Assembly (NCBI GenBank): GCA_018647945.1
Contig: JABGSE010000023.1
Coordinates: 1-38,682, forward strand
Length of the DNA: 38,682 nucleotides
Direction of reading: 5' to 3'
Source of the DNA: Flavobacteriales bacterium
Lineage (GTDB): Bacteria; Bacteroidota; Bacteroidia; Flavobacteriales; BACL11
Positions 16,505 to 26,135 of this stretch are shown here, in pieces (position 1 is the stretch's first letter; every line of letters begins with the position of its first letter). The position numbers and the translations under genes were made by a program. The notes under the pieces were generated by a model that was not told where the DNA came from, searched no databases, and saw only the letters and a program-made list of their open reading frames with translations.

Positions 16505-17206
16505 ATGATAAATAAAGTAGTAAATAATATAGAGGAAGCTCTACAAGGGGTAGAAAGCAACATGACTTTTATGGTAGGAGGTTTTGGTCTTTCAGGTATT
16601 CCAGAAAATGCAATAGAGGCACTTTCTAAAAAAGATATTTTCGGACTAACTTGTATTTCTAATAATGCTGGGGTAGATGATTTCGGATTAGGACTTCTTT
16701 TAAAAAGAAAGCAGATTAAAAAAATGATTTCTTCATATGTTGGAGAAAATGCGGAGTTTGAAAGGCAAATGCTGAGTGGAGAATTGGATGTAGATTTAAT
16801 ACCACAAGGAAGTTTAGCAGAAAGATGTAGAGCGGGAGGAGCGGGAATTCCAGCGTTTTTTACTCCAGCAGGATTCGGAACAGAAGTAGCGGAGGGGAAA
16901 GAAGTAAGAGAGTACAATGGAAAACCACATATATTAGAGTCAGCACTTACTGCTGATTTTGCATTTGTAAAAGCGTGGAAAGGAGATACTGCAGGAAACT
17001 TAATTTTTAAAGGAACAGCTAGGAACTTTAATCCACTTATGGCAATGGCTGGTAAAATTACAGTTGCTGAGGTAGAAGAATTAGTAGAAGCGGGGGAGCT
17101 GGACCCGAATCAAATTCATACTCCAGGAATTTTTGTACAAAGAATTTTTCAAGGAGATAAATACGAGAAAAGAATAGAACAAAGAACCGTTAGAACAAAA
17201 GAATAA
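16505..17206 (+). CDS. scoA: Succinyl-CoA:3-ketoacid CoA-transferase subunit A
   Basis: 233 residues; with ScoB it moves CoA from succinyl-CoA to acetoacetate or a related 3-keto acid. The fold signature [17 protein letters not shown] (24-40), the [28 protein letters not shown] block and the [13 protein letters not shown] segment are those of CoA transferase family I alpha subunits. It overlaps scoB by one base in TAATG, fitting a strict two-subunit enzyme. It follows PBP1A after 2 bases with no promoter of its own visible. Confidence 0.94.
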   Translation: MINKVVNNIEEALQGVESNMTFMVGGFGLSGIPENAIEALSKKDIFGLTCISNNAGVDDFGLGLLLKRKQIKKMISSYVGENAEFERQMLSGELDVDLIPQGSLAERCRAGGAGIPAFFTPAGFGTEVAEGKEVREYNGKPHILESALTADFAFVKAWKGDTAGNLIFKGTARNFNPLMAMAGKITVAEVEELVEAGELDPNQIHTPGIFVQRIFQGDKYEKRIEQRTVRTKE

Positions 17207-17862
17207 TGGCATTAGATAAAAATCAAATAGCACAAAGAATTGCTCAAGAATTACAACACAAGACCTATGTAAATTTAGGAATTGGAATTCCGACATTGGT
17301 GGCAAATTATATTCCACAGGGAATTGATATTGAGTTTCAATCGGAGAATGGAGTTTTGGGAATGGGACCTTTTCCATTTAATGGAGAGGAAGACCCAGAT
17401 TTAATCAATGCAGGAAAACAAACTATTACAACCTTGCCGGGAGCAGTACTTTTTGATTCTGCAACATCCTTTGCTATGATAAGAGGGAAACATGTTCAAC
17501 TTACAGTTTTAGGAGCTATGGAAGTATCTGAAAATGGAGATATAGCCAATTGGAAAATTCCTGGGAAAATGGTGAAAGGAATGGGAGGAGCAATGGATTT
17601 AGTAGCTTCTGCAGATAATATTATTGTAGCTATGATGCACACTAATCGACAAGGAGAAAGTAAGATATTGAAAAGGTGTACTCTACCCATTACTGGAGTA
17701 AATTGCGTGAAAAAGATAGTTACTAACTTATCAGTTTTGGAGGTTACCGAAAATGGTTTTAAACTTTTGGAAAGAGCTCCTGGAGTAAGTCTAGAAGAAA
17801 TAAAAACAGCTACTGAAGCAGATTTAATTATTGAAGGAGAAATCCCTGAAATGAAACTTTAA
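17206..17862 (+). CDS. scoB: Succinyl-CoA:3-ketoacid CoA-transferase subunit B
   Basis: 218 residues. The catalytic glutamate is Glu47 in FQSENGVLGMGPFP, which forms the covalent CoA thioester. LGIGIPTLVANYIPQG (24-39), DSATSFAMIRGKHVQLTVLGAMEVS and KRCTLPITG are typical of the beta subunit. It starts on the last base of the scoA stop codon and is followed after 8 bases by a small membrane protein gene. Confidence 0.95.
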   Translation: MALDKNQIAQRIAQELQHKTYVNLGIGIPTLVANYIPQGIDIEFQSENGVLGMGPFPFNGEEDPDLINAGKQTITTLPGAVLFDSATSFAMIRGKHVQLTVLGAMEVSENGDIANWKIPGKMVKGMGGAMDLVASADNIIVAMMHTNRQGESKILKRCTLPITGVNCVKKIVTNLSVLEVTENGFKLLERAPGVSLEEIKTATEADLIIEGEIPEMKL

Positions 17863-17870
17863 TTAAAAAA

Positions 17871-18131
17871 ATGAAAAAAAGAATTTTAATAAAACTATCT
17901 ATAATAATTCTTTTGTTGATGATTCCATTAATCAGTATGCAATTTACAGATGAAGTAAATTGGGAAAAATTAGATTTTAGTGTTGCAGCTATTTTACTTG
18001 TTGTATTGTTTTCAATTCATGAGTTGTTTGAAATGAGAATAAAATCGGATAGTAAAAAAAGATTAGCTATTCTTTTTTCAATTATAATATTTATAATAGT
18101 TTGGGCAGAACTTGCGGTTGGGGTATTTTAA
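17871..18131 (+). CDS. Small three-helix membrane protein
   Basis: 86 residues with three hydrophobic segments (about 4-24, 35-50 and 64-86). Polar marks are FTDEVNWEKLDF after helix 1 and WAELAVG in helix 3; I recall both from uncharacterised small Bacteroidota membrane proteins, but with no known function. Many of those end with a few more residues (a GTPFAGS-like tail), and this one stops just after AVGVF. The 3' end overlaps the convergent gpsA by 4 bases. It is probably translated from the scoAB message. Confidence 0.65.
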   Translation: MKKRILIKLSIIILLLMIPLISMQFTDEVNWEKLDFSVAAILLVVLFSIHELFEMRIKSDSKKRLAILFSIIIFIIVWAELAVGVF

Positions 18132-19123
18132 TTCAGTTTATCTGTTAAAAGTTTAATCTGTTTTTTAGCAGATTTTTTATCGTATAAAATATTGTAAACC
18201 GCCTGTGTAATTGGCATCTCTACTTTTAGTTTTTCATTAATTTCCATAATGCATTTTACAGCATAATATCCTTCCGCAATCATCTTAAGTTGTAGTTGAG
18301 CAGAGTTTACACTATACCCTCCTCCAATCATTTCTCCAAAAGTTCTGTTACGGCTAAATTGAGAATAAGCAGTTACGAGCAAATCTCCCAAATAAGCGGA
18401 TTCTTTTATATCTCTATCAATAGGATGGGCTTGGTCTACAAATCGTTTTATCTCTCGGATTGCATTGGAAACCAATACCGCTTGAAAGTTGTCTCCATAA
18501 CCTAATCCATGACAAATTCCTGAAGCAAGTGCAATCACATTTTTCAGTACTGAAGCATATTCTGTTCCGTAAATATCATCCGAAACAGTAGTTTTAATAT
18601 ACCTTCCAGAAATTGCATTTGCAAAAAACTTAGCTTTTTTAACATCACAACAAGCAATGGTCAAATACGAAAGCCGTTCTAAAGCCACTTCTTCAGCATG
18701 GCAAGGTCCTGTAATTACACCAATATTTTCGTAGGGAACATCATACTGATTATGAATAAATTCCCCAACAATAGTATTATTTTCGGGTACAATCCCTTTA
18801 ATTGCAGAGATGATAATTTTATCTTTCAGAGGAATTTCTAAACTTTGTAAAGTAGATTTTAAAAATGCAGAAGGAACTGCCAAAACCAAATAATCAGAGT
18901 TTTTCACTACTTCATTTATATCCGAACTCAAGTTTAATTTTGATTTTTTAAGTTCTGCATCCGAAATATAATTTGGGTTATGACCATAGGAATTAATGTG
19001 ATCAATCGCCTCTTCATTTCGCATCCACCAATTTACAGAATCTACATTTTCGCAAAGCATTTTCACAATAGCGGTAGCCCAACTACCTCCACCAATAACT
19101 CCTATTTTAAAATTATTTTTCAA
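18128..19123 (-). CDS. gpsA: Glycerol-3-phosphate dehydrogenase [NAD(P)+]
   Basis: 331 residues; reduces dihydroxyacetone phosphate to sn-glycerol 3-phosphate for phospholipid synthesis. The N-terminal Rossmann motif is GVIGGGSWATA (8-18). AVPSAFLKS, GPCHAEEVA and the catalytic-lysine block SVLKNVIALASGICHGLGYGDN all match the family. It is the second gene of a lysS-gpsA pair, 3 bases after lysS. It ends in a 4-base overlap with the convergent membrane protein gene. Confidence 0.96.
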   Translation of the reverse strand: MKNNFKIGVIGGGSWATAIVKMLCENVDSVNWWMRNEEAIDHINSYGHNPNYISDAELKKSKLNLSSDINEVVKNSDYLVLAVPSAFLKSTLQSLEIPLKDKIIISAIKGIVPENNTIVGEFIHNQYDVPYENIGVITGPCHAEEVALERLSYLTIACCDVKKAKFFANAISGRYIKTTVSDDIYGTEYASVLKNVIALASGICHGLGYGDNFQAVLVSNAIREIKRFVDQAHPIDRDIKESAYLGDLLVTAYSQFSRNRTFGEMIGGGYSVNSAQLQLKMIAEGYYAVKCIMEINEKLKVEMPITQAVYNILYDKKSAKKQIKLLTDKLN

Positions 19124-19126
19124 AAT

Positions 19127-20650
19127 TTATTCTTCAGTGGTAGATTTTTTTTCCGCTTTCATTTGTGGGAAAAACAATACATCTTGTATGGAATTACTGT
19201 TGGTCATAATCATAGAAAGTCTATCGATACCAATTCCTAAACCTGCAGTTGGTGGCATTCCGTATTCTATTGCTCTTAGGAAATCTTCATCTAAAAGCAT
19301 TGCTTCATCATCTCCTCTTTTTCCTAATTCTAATTGTTCTTCAAATCTTTCTCTTTGGTCAATTGGGTCGTTTAGTTCCGAAAAGGCATTACATATTTCT
19401 TTTTGATTACAAAACCCCTCAAATCGCTCTACCAAACCTTCATGTTTTCTGTGTTTTTTCGCAAGTGGAGACATTTCTACAGGATAGTCGGTAATAAAGG
19501 TTGGATGTATTAATTGTCCTTCACATTTTTCTCCAAATATTTCATCAATTAACTTACCTCTTCCCATGCTTTTATCTACAGAAACACCAAGTTTTTTTGC
19601 TGTTTCAGCCATAGTCGCCTCATCCATTTTCGAAATATCAATTCCTGTAAAATGCTCTATCGCTTCATACATAGTATAACGCTTCCAAGGTCTTTGGAAA
19701 TTGATTATATTTTCTCCTACTTCTATTTCCGTTTTTCCGTGTAAATCCATAGCAATTTTTTCTACCATTTCTTCTACCAAATCCATCATCCAAGCATAAT
19801 CTTTGTAGGCAACATACAATTCCATTTGTGTAAATTCAGGATTATGAAACCTACTCATTCCTTCATTTCGGAAATCTTTTGAAAATTCATATACTCCATC
19901 AAAACCACCTACAATCAATCTTTTCAGATATAATTCGTTCGCAATTCTAAGGTACAATTCCATATCCAAAGTATTGTGGTGTGTTTTGAAAGGACGAGCA
20001 GCAGCACCACCATAAAGAGGTTGTAAAATGGGAGTTTCAACTTCCAAATATTCTTTATTATTCAAAAACTCACGCATGGAGTTGGTAAGTTTAGTACGCT
20101 TTATAAAAGATTCTTTTACATCCGGATTTACTATCAAATCCACATATCTTTGTCTGTATCTTTTTTCAGGATCGGTAAAAGCATCATGTACAGTTCCGTC
20201 TGCTTCCACTTTTGGCAATGGTAATGGTCGTAAAGATTTTGTAAGAACCGAAAGCTCTTTTACTTTTACTGAAATTTCCCCTACTTTTGTAACGAAAACA
20301 GTTCCTTTTATTCCGATAATATCTCCAATATCCAATAATTTTTTGAATACTGTATTGTACATTGTTTTATCTTCTCCTTCACAAATCTCATCTCTATTTA
20401 CATAAATCTGAATTCTACCTTCACTATCTTGTATTTCTGCAAAGGAAGCCTTCCCCATTACCCTTCTGCTCATCAACCTTCCAGCGATAACTACCTCTGT
20501 CTCTTCCCCTTCTTTGTAGTTCTTCTTTATGTTTACAGAGTTATTGTTTATGTCAAACAATTCTGCCGGGTACGGATTTATACCTAGATCTCTAAGTTTT
20601 TGTAAGCTTTCTCGTCTTACTATTTCCTGTTCTGAAAGTTCTCTGCTCAT
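19127..20650 (-). CDS. lysS: Lysine--tRNA ligase (class II)
   Basis: 507 residues. An N-terminal OB-fold anticodon-binding domain ([23 protein letters not shown]) precedes the class II catalytic core: motif 2 [20 protein letters not shown] and motif 3 [15 protein letters not shown]. The [11 protein letters not shown] segment before motif 2 is typical of lysyl enzymes. It is first in an operon with gpsA. An exact -7 box lies 16 bases before the ATG. Confidence 0.97.
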   Translation of the reverse strand: MSRELSEQEIVRRESLQKLRDLGINPYPAELFDINNNSVNIKKNYKEGEETEVVIAGRLMSRRVMGKASFAEIQDSEGRIQIYVNRDEICEGEDKTMYNTVFKKLLDIGDIIGIKGTVFVTKVGEISVKVKELSVLTKSLRPLPLPKVEADGTVHDAFTDPEKRYRQRYVDLIVNPDVKESFIKRTKLTNSMREFLNNKEYLEVETPILQPLYGGAAARPFKTHHNTLDMELYLRIANELYLKRLIVGGFDGVYEFSKDFRNEGMSRFHNPEFTQMELYVAYKDYAWMMDLVEEMVEKIAMDLHGKTEIEVGENIINFQRPWKRYTMYEAIEHFTGIDISKMDEATMAETAKKLGVSVDKSMGRGKLIDEIFGEKCEGQLIHPTFITDYPVEMSPLAKKHRKHEGLVERFEGFCNQKEICNAFSELNDPIDQRERFEEQLELGKRGDDEAMLLDEDFLRAIEYGMPPTAGLGIGIDRLSMIMTNSNSIQDVLFFPQMKAEKKSTTEE

Positions 20651-20666
20651 TTGTAATTTTTTTTTG

Positions 20667-20674
20667 CAAAGATA
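20667..20674 (-). promoter_or_regulatory. -7 promoter box of lysS-gpsA
   Basis: The - strand reads TATCTTTG, an exact TAnnTTTG, 16 bases before the lysS ATG and followed by a run of A/T. A TTG exists 14 bases upstream, which is shorter than the usual spacing. Confidence 0.5.
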
Positions 20675-20699
20675 GGAATTCTTTTATCCAAATATTTTG

Positions 20700-20707
20700 T
20701 AATTTCG
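20700..20707 (+). promoter_or_regulatory. Weak -7 promoter box before the isomerase operon
   Basis: TAATTTCG has one mismatch to TAnnTTTG and lies 26 bases before the ATG at 20734, in an 83-base divergent region shared with lysS. No -33 TTG is visible. Support comes mostly from position. Confidence 0.3.
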
Positions 20708-20733
20708 GCTTCTTTATAAAAACACATATTGAG

Positions 20734-21723
20734 ATGAAAATGAATGACTATTTAAATGATTTTACAAATCATTTGAGAGAAGCAATGGAGATCGGAAACG
20801 CTTCTGCATTAAAGAAATCAGACAAAAAGTTTAGCAATATTTTAATTTGCGGGCTAGGAGGATCTGGTATTGGAGGTACTATTGTAAACGATATTGTTTC
20901 TCCTCTTTCAAATATACCAATTTTAGCAACAAAAGATTATAGTATTCCTAATTTTGTAGATGAAAACACTTTAGTAATTGCATCTTCTTATTCTGGAAAC
21001 ACGGAAGAAACCATTTATGCTTTAGAAAAATGTAGGAGTAGAAATGCTGAGATTTGTATTATTACTTCTGGAGGGAAATTAAAAACTACAGCAGAAGAAA
21101 ATAATTACAATCATGTTTTAATCCCTGGAGGACAACCTCCAAGAGCAATGTTCGGATATGCTTTTACAGAACTTTTTTTTGTTCTGAATCATTACGGAAT
21201 AATTGACGATTCATTTCAATCGGATTTTGAAAAATCTATCTCTTTGTTGGATTTAGAAAAGGAAAAAATACAGAAAGAAGCTATGGAGATTGCAAAGAAG
21301 ATGTACCAGAAAACCCCAGTTATTTATGTTGCTAATGGTTTTGAGGGTGTCGCAATTCGTTTCCGTCAGCAAATAAATGAAAACAGTAAAATGCTATGTT
21401 GGCACCATGTAGTTCCAGAAATGAATCATAACGAATTATTAGGATGGAGAACCAATGTAAACGATTTGGCGGTAGTGTACTTTCGTAATAAATCTGACTT
21501 TGAAAGGAACCAAATCCGAATGGATATAAACAAGAAAGTAATTTCAGAGTTTACCACTAATATTACAGAGGTTTGGAGTAAGGGAGAATCTAAAATTGAA
21601 AATACTTTATACCATATAAGTTTAGGGGATTGGGTAAGTTGGTACTTATCAGAAATGAATAATGTGGATGCTATTGAGATTGATGTAATCAACTTTTTGA
21701 AAGGAGAATTAGGAAAAGTATAA
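20734..21723 (+). CDS. Bifunctional phosphoglucose/phosphomannose isomerase (SIS domain)
   Basis: 329 residues. Two SIS folds in tandem: the first has CGLGGSGIGGTIVND (49-63) and SSYSGNTEETIYA. GGQPPRAMFGYAFTEL and MNHNELLGW, carrying the likely catalytic His/Glu residues, follow. This is the short PGI/PMI type found in archaea and Bacteroidota rather than the classic 550-residue Pgi. It interconverts glucose 6-phosphate or mannose 6-phosphate with fructose 6-phosphate. The start could be ATG 20734 or 20740. It overlaps lipB by one base (TAATG). Confidence 0.88.
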   Translation: MKMNDYLNDFTNHLREAMEIGNASALKKSDKKFSNILICGLGGSGIGGTIVNDIVSPLSNIPILATKDYSIPNFVDENTLVIASSYSGNTEETIYALEKCRSRNAEICIITSGGKLKTTAEENNYNHVLIPGGQPPRAMFGYAFTELFFVLNHYGIIDDSFQSDFEKSISLLDLEKEKIQKEAMEIAKKMYQKTPVIYVANGFEGVAIRFRQQINENSKMLCWHHVVPEMNHNELLGWRTNVNDLAVVYFRNKSDFERNQIRMDINKKVISEFTTNITEVWSKGESKIENTLYHISLGDWVSWYLSEMNNVDAIEIDVINFLKGELGKV

Positions 21724-22418
21724 TGAACAAAAAAGTAAATTTTCAGGATTTAGGGAAGATAGATTACAAAAAATGTTGGGATTTTCAGGAAGAACTTTTT
21801 GCTGAAATCTTAGCGGTAAAATCATCTAACAAAAAAAAAAATAAAACAGTAGAAACTAAAAATAATTTAATTTTTTGCGAGCACCCTCATGTTTACACTT
21901 TAGGTAAAAGTGGGGACGAGAAAAATCTTTTGGTAAATGAAGATTACCTTAAAAGTAGAGGAGCTACATTTCATAAAATAAATAGAGGGGGAGATATTAC
22001 CTATCATGGTCCAGGACAATTAGTAGGTTATCCAATTTTAGATTTGGATAATTTTTTTACTGACATTCATAAATATTTACGATTTTTGGAAGAGGCGGTA
22101 ATACTTACTTTAAAGGAATACGGATTGGAATCTGAACGCTCCCCAGGAGAAACGGGAGTTTGGTTTGATGTAGGAACTCCAAAAGCAAGAAAGATTTGTG
22201 CACTAGGAGTTAAAAGTAGCCGTTGGGTCACTATGCATGGTTTTGCTTTTAATATAAATTCCGACCTTTCATATTTTGGGAATATTATCCCATGTGGAAT
22301 AATAGATAAAAGTGTAACTTCCCTGCAGAAAGAATTAGGAAAAGAGATGGATATGCGAGAGGTGAAAAATAAAGTTAAATCTCATTTGATTGAGCTATTT
22401 GAAATGGAAATTATTTAA
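21723..22418 (+). CDS. lipB: Octanoyltransferase (lipoate-protein ligase B)
   Basis: 231 residues; moves octanoyl from octanoyl-ACP to lipoyl domains, the first step of lipoate synthesis. Key blocks are INRGGDITYHGPGQLVGYPI (86-105), Lys157 in RKICALGVK, MHGFAFNI and the acyl-accepting Cys191 in IIPCGI. An uninterrupted run of 11 A (21831-21841) encodes Lys-Lys-Lys plus the start of the next Asn codon near residue 37 and is a possible slippage site. LipA is not in the window. The gene abuts the serine hydrolase gene with no gap. Confidence 0.95.
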   Translation: MNKKVNFQDLGKIDYKKCWDFQEELFAEILAVKSSNKKKNKTVETKNNLIFCEHPHVYTLGKSGDEKNLLVNEDYLKSRGATFHKINRGGDITYHGPGQLVGYPILDLDNFFTDIHKYLRFLEEAVILTLKEYGLESERSPGETGVWFDVGTPKARKICALGVKSSRWVTMHGFAFNINSDLSYFGNIIPCGIIDKSVTSLQKELGKEMDMREVKNKVKSHLIELFEMEII

Positions 22419-23570
22419 ATGAAAAAACTTTTACAATACATATTTATTATTTTTATACTCCTAAATTTACTAGTAGTTATAAGTGGTAAAAGTTGGATTT
22501 ACAAAGCAATTAGCATTACCTATTTAAAGGGATATACATCTTCTTATATTCACGATTATGTGCACTTTCCAGCAAATGTTGTAGAAAATGGAGAACACCA
22601 ACAATGGCTTGTTTCTACCGATTATAATAAAGCAGATTTACCAGATTTTATAAAAGAGGTAAATGATAAATTAGAAACTACTGCTTTTATGGTAATACAG
22701 AACGATAGTATTATTTTTGAGGAGTACTGGCACGACTATTCTACCGACAGCGCTTCCAATTCTTTTTCAATGGCAAAAAGTTATATTTCTACCTTAATAG
22801 GTATTGCAATTAAAGAAGGAAAAATAAAAAGTATTGACCAAAAAGTATGTGAATATATCCCTGAATTTTGTGAGGTAGGAAATGCAAATATCACTATAAA
22901 ACATTTATTAACAATGAGTTCCGGACTTAATTGGGATGAGAATTATTACAATCCGATTGGACAAACTGCAGAAGCTTATTATGGGAATGACTTAAGAGGA
23001 TTAGTTATCGATTTACAATCGATTGAAACTCCAGGAAAAGTATTTAAATACCACAGCTCCTGTACTCAACTTTTAGCTTTTGTTGTAGAAAGAGCAACAG
23101 GAAAAACAATTAGCGAATATGTTTCTGAAAAACTTTGGAAACCAATGGGATCAAAACATCCCGCACTTTGGAATACCGATAAAGAAGGTGGAAACGAGAA
23201 AGCTTTTTGTTGTTTGAACTCCAATGCCAGAGATTTTTCCAGAATTGGAAAGCTGTATATGAATTATGGAAATTGGAACGGCAATCAGATATTAGACAGT
23301 TCCTATGTGAAAGAAGCTATCTCTATTGCAGATTTACTAGATGAGGATGGAGACAAAAATGTAAATTATGGTTATCAGTTTTGGCTTTCAAATTATAAAG
23401 GATTGGATATTTATTACGCAAGAGGTTTATGGGGGCAATATGTAATTTGTATTCCAGAAAAAGACATGATTGTGGTGAGGTTGGGAAGAAAATTTGGAGC
23501 TTATTTGGAAGATGGTCACCATAAAGATTTTTACCAATTTATTGATGCGGCACTTGAAATGTATAATTAA
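22419..23570 (+). CDS. Serine hydrolase of the beta-lactamase / class C PBP-like family
   Basis: 383 residues. An uncleaved anchor or signal segment at about 4-23 places the enzyme in the periplasm or membrane. The SxxK nucleophile motif is S117-M-A-K120 and the second motif is Y211-H-S213 (family YxN or YxS). LLTMSSGLNWDE is typical of the beta-lactamase-related (PF00144) group. A late RGLWGQY may supply the third motif. Substrates may be esters, D-peptides or beta-lactams and cannot be told from sequence. It starts right after the lipB stop and overlaps the next ATG by one base. Confidence 0.88.
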   Translation: MKKLLQYIFIIFILLNLLVVISGKSWIYKAISITYLKGYTSSYIHDYVHFPANVVENGEHQQWLVSTDYNKADLPDFIKEVNDKLETTAFMVIQNDSIIFEEYWHDYSTDSASNSFSMAKSYISTLIGIAIKEGKIKSIDQKVCEYIPEFCEVGNANITIKHLLTMSSGLNWDENYYNPIGQTAEAYYGNDLRGLVIDLQSIETPGKVFKYHSSCTQLLAFVVERATGKTISEYVSEKLWKPMGSKHPALWNTDKEGGNEKAFCCLNSNARDFSRIGKLYMNYGNWNGNQILDSSYVKEAISIADLLDEDGDKNVNYGYQFWLSNYKGLDIYYARGLWGQYVICIPEKDMIVVRLGRKFGAYLEDGHHKDFYQFIDAALEMYN

Positions 23571-24289
23571 TGTTAGATAACTTAAAATTAGAAAAAGTAC
23601 TTTTTTTGGATATAGAAACTGTCCCATGCGAGTATAATTTTGAAGATTTAGATTCTACATTTCAGAAATTGTGGGAAGAAAAAACGATTTGGCAAAGAAA
23701 AGAAGAGTTTTCTCCTTCAGAATTTTATAAGTTGAAAGCTGGAATAATGGCAGAATTTGCCAAGATAATCTGTATTTCTGTTGGCTATTTATTTACTGAA
23801 AAGAGAGAAAATCAATTCAGAATAAAATCTTTTTATGGAGATGATGAAAAACAAATTTTACAAGATTTTAACACATTATTAAACAAACAATTTTCTACAA
23901 ATCAACATTTACTTTGTGCTCATAACGGTAAAGAATTTGATTTTCCATTTCTTGCTAGAAGAACACTGATAAATGGATTAAAACTCCCAAAACTTTTGGA
24001 TATTGCAGGCAAAAAGCCATGGGAAGTAAATCATTTAGACACCATGGAACTTTGGCGTTTTGGAGATTACAAACACTATACTTCCATCAAATTACTTTCG
24101 GCACTTTTCGGCATTACAACTCCAAAAGACGATATAGATGGAAGCCAAGTGTCTAAGGTTTACTGGGAAGATAAAGATTTGGAAAGAATAAAAATATATT
24201 GTCAGAAAGACACCCTTACAGTAGCACAATTACTTTTAAAATACAAAGGGATAGATTTAATTAAAGAAGAAAACATTGATTTTGTATAA
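23570..24289 (+). CDS. Predicted 3'-5' exonuclease, DnaQ-like (DEDDy, PolB-exo-related)
   Basis: 239 residues. The DEDDy residues are all visible: Asp14 and Glu16 in FLDIETVP, Asp124 in CAHNGKEFDFPFL, and Tyr210 with Asp214 in IYCQKDTLTVAQ. This matches the predicted 3'-5' exonuclease group related to the PolB exonuclease domain (PF10108). It would trim single-stranded DNA or RNA ends, perhaps in repair; the substrate is unknown. There is no polymerase domain. It follows the serine hydrolase in a TAATG overlap. Confidence 0.87.
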   Translation: MLDNLKLEKVLFLDIETVPCEYNFEDLDSTFQKLWEEKTIWQRKEEFSPSEFYKLKAGIMAEFAKIICISVGYLFTEKRENQFRIKSFYGDDEKQILQDFNTLLNKQFSTNQHLLCAHNGKEFDFPFLARRTLINGLKLPKLLDIAGKKPWEVNHLDTMELWRFGDYKHYTSIKLLSALFGITTPKDDIDGSQVSKVYWEDKDLERIKIYCQKDTLTVAQLLLKYKGIDLIKEENIDFV

Positions 24290-24311
24290 CTGAGAAAAAA
24301 ACCTACTTTTA
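24282..24311 (+). promoter_or_regulatory. Putative promoter of the ABC ATPase gene
   Basis: TTG at 24282-24284, still inside the 3' end of the exonuclease gene, is followed by exactly 19 bases and TACTTTTA (24304-24311), one mismatch from TAnnTTTG. It lies 24 bases before the ATG at 24336 and would let the ABC-flavoprotein-rluF group be transcribed separately. Confidence 0.5.
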
Positions 24312-24335
24312 TACGCTCAAATAAAACAAAATAAA

Positions 24336-26135
24336 ATGGGAGATACACTTTTAGAATTTAAAAATTTAATTACACAATTTCGTACTGAAGGAATAATAGT
24401 GAAGGCGGTAAACGGAATAAGCTTTACACTTAATAGAGGTGAAACAATTGGGATTGTTGGAGAATCGGGTTCGGGAAAATCGGTTACTTCCCTTTCCGCA
24501 ATGCGCTTGATTCCATCTCCTCCAGGAGAAATTGCAGGAGGAGAAATTATTTTTCATAAAAATGATGGTACTTCAGTTGATTTATTAAATATTTCGGAAG
24601 AAGAAATGAGAGCCTTTAGAGGAAATGATATTGCTATGATTTTCCAAGAGCCAATGACTTCTTTAAATCCTGTTTTTACTTGCGGAAATCAAGTGGTGGA
24701 AGCAATTATGTTGCATCAAAAACTAAATAAAAAACAAGCTAAAGAATTAACAATAAAATTATTTGAGGAAGTTCAACTTCCAGACCCAGAAAGAATTTTT
24801 AGTACTTATCCTCACCAAATTTCTGGGGGACAAAAGCAAAGGGTGATGATAGCTATGGCAATGAGTTGTCAACCTTCCGTACTTATTGCGGATGAACCAA
24901 CTACAGCACTAGATGTAACAGTACAGAAAACGATTCTTCAATTGATGCAAAAACTGCAGAAAGAAAGAGATATGGGTATTATGTTTATTACACACGATTT
25001 GGGTGTAATTGCAGAACTTGCCGATAAAGTTGTGGTGATGTACAAAGGAGATATTGTAGAACAAGGAACTGTATTGGATATTTTCAGTAATCCGCAACAC
25101 CCTTATACAAAAGGACTTTTAGCCTGTCGTCCTCCACTAGATAAAAGATATACCTTCCTGCCAACTGTTTCCGACTTTATGAAAACAGATGAAGACGGTA
25201 ATATGATTGAAAATAATATCTCTGTAGAAGAATTTACCAAAGACCTTTCTATTCCTACTTCTGAAAGAGAAAAAAGACACAAAGAGTTGTATGTAAAAGA
25301 GCCTATTTTACAAATTAAAAATCTGAAAACACACTTTCCAATCCGTAACGGTTTTTTTGGTGGAATATCGGATTATGTAAAGGCGGTGGACAATGTTACT
25401 TTTGATGTGTATCCTGGGGAAACCTTAGGATTGGTTGGAGAGTCTGGATGTGGTAAGACTACAATAGGAAGAACTATTATCCGTTTGGAAGAACCAACTG
25501 AAGGAGAGATGATTTACAAAGGAAAGGATATTGCCAAAATGGAAGCAAAGGAACTTAGAGAATTCCGAAAAGAAGTTCAGATTATATTCCAAGATCCGTA
25601 TTCTTCTTTAAACCCAAGAATGACTATTGGAAATGCTATAATGGAACCTATGCAAGTTCATGGTATTTTAGAAAATGATGAGCAAAGAAAAAAGAGAGTT
25701 GAAGACTTACTTGCACGAGTTAATCTGGACCCATCTCATTTTTACCGATATCCACATGAATTTTCTGGTGGGCAGAGGCAAAGAATTGGAATTGCTCGAG
25801 CACTTGCTGTAAACCCTAAATTTATTATTTGTGATGAGTCGGTTTCCGCATTAGATGTATCGGTGCAAGCACAAGTATTAAACCTATTGAATGAACTAAA
25901 AGAAGAGTTTGGATTGACTTATATTTTCATCTCTCATGATCTTTCTGTAGTAAAATATATGAGCGATAGAATGTTAGTTATGCAAGACGGAAAAATTGAA
26001 GAAATGGGAGATGCAGATCAAATTTATAACAAGCCTGAAACAGAATATACCAAAAAACTAATTGATGCTATCCCAAAAGGAAAACTAGAAGATATTAAAA
26101 GACACCTAGAAAGTAAAGGGGTTAAAGTTGGATAG
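24336..26135 (+). CDS. Fused dual ATPase of a peptide/nickel-type ABC importer (DppD-DppF / GsiA-like)
   Basis: 599 residues comprising two complete ABC domains. Domain 1 has P-loop GESGSGKS near residue 44, signature ISGGQKQRV and Walker [10 protein letters not shown]. Domain 2, from about residue 325, has [17 protein letters not shown] and [12 protein letters not shown]. An oligopeptide-transporter-type C-terminal region follows each core (TYPHQ..., HPYTKGLL...). Both sites look competent for ATP. It would power uptake of di- or oligopeptides with membrane permeases, which are not adjacent here. The ATG follows an A-rich leader. Confidence 0.93.
   Translation: MGDTLLEFKNLITQFRTEGIIVKAVNGISFTLNRGETIGIVGESGSGKSVTSLSAMRLIPSPPGEIAGGEIIFHKNDGTSVDLLNISEEEMRAFRGNDIAMIFQEPMTSLNPVFTCGNQVVEAIMLHQKLNKKQAKELTIKLFEEVQLPDPERIFSTYPHQISGGQKQRVMIAMAMSCQPSVLIADEPTTALDVTVQKTILQLMQKLQKERDMGIMFITHDLGVIAELADKVVVMYKGDIVEQGTVLDIFSNPQHPYTKGLLACRPPLDKRYTFLPTVSDFMKTDEDGNMIENNISVEEFTKDLSIPTSEREKRHKELYVKEPILQIKNLKTHFPIRNGFFGGISDYVKAVDNVTFDVYPGETLGLVGESGCGKTTIGRTIIRLEEPTEGEMIYKGKDIAKMEAKELREFRKEVQIIFQDPYSSLNPRMTIGNAIMEPMQVHGILENDEQRKKRVEDLLARVNLDPSHFYRYPHEFSGGQRQRIGIARALAVNPKFIICDESVSALDVSVQAQVLNLLNELKEEFGLTYIFISHDLSVVKYMSDRMLVMQDGKIEEMGDADQIYNKPETEYTKKLIDAIPKGKLEDIKRHLESKGVKVG

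Noticed and set aside
16408-16917. 169-residue open frame antisense to the PBP1A/scoA junction
   Set aside because: It runs opposite two strongly supported genes, has no plausible promoter or domain, and its composition is that of a shadow frame.
20028-20405. 125-residue frame antisense to lysS
   Set aside because: Entirely opposite a clear lysyl-tRNA synthetase; no recognisable motif.
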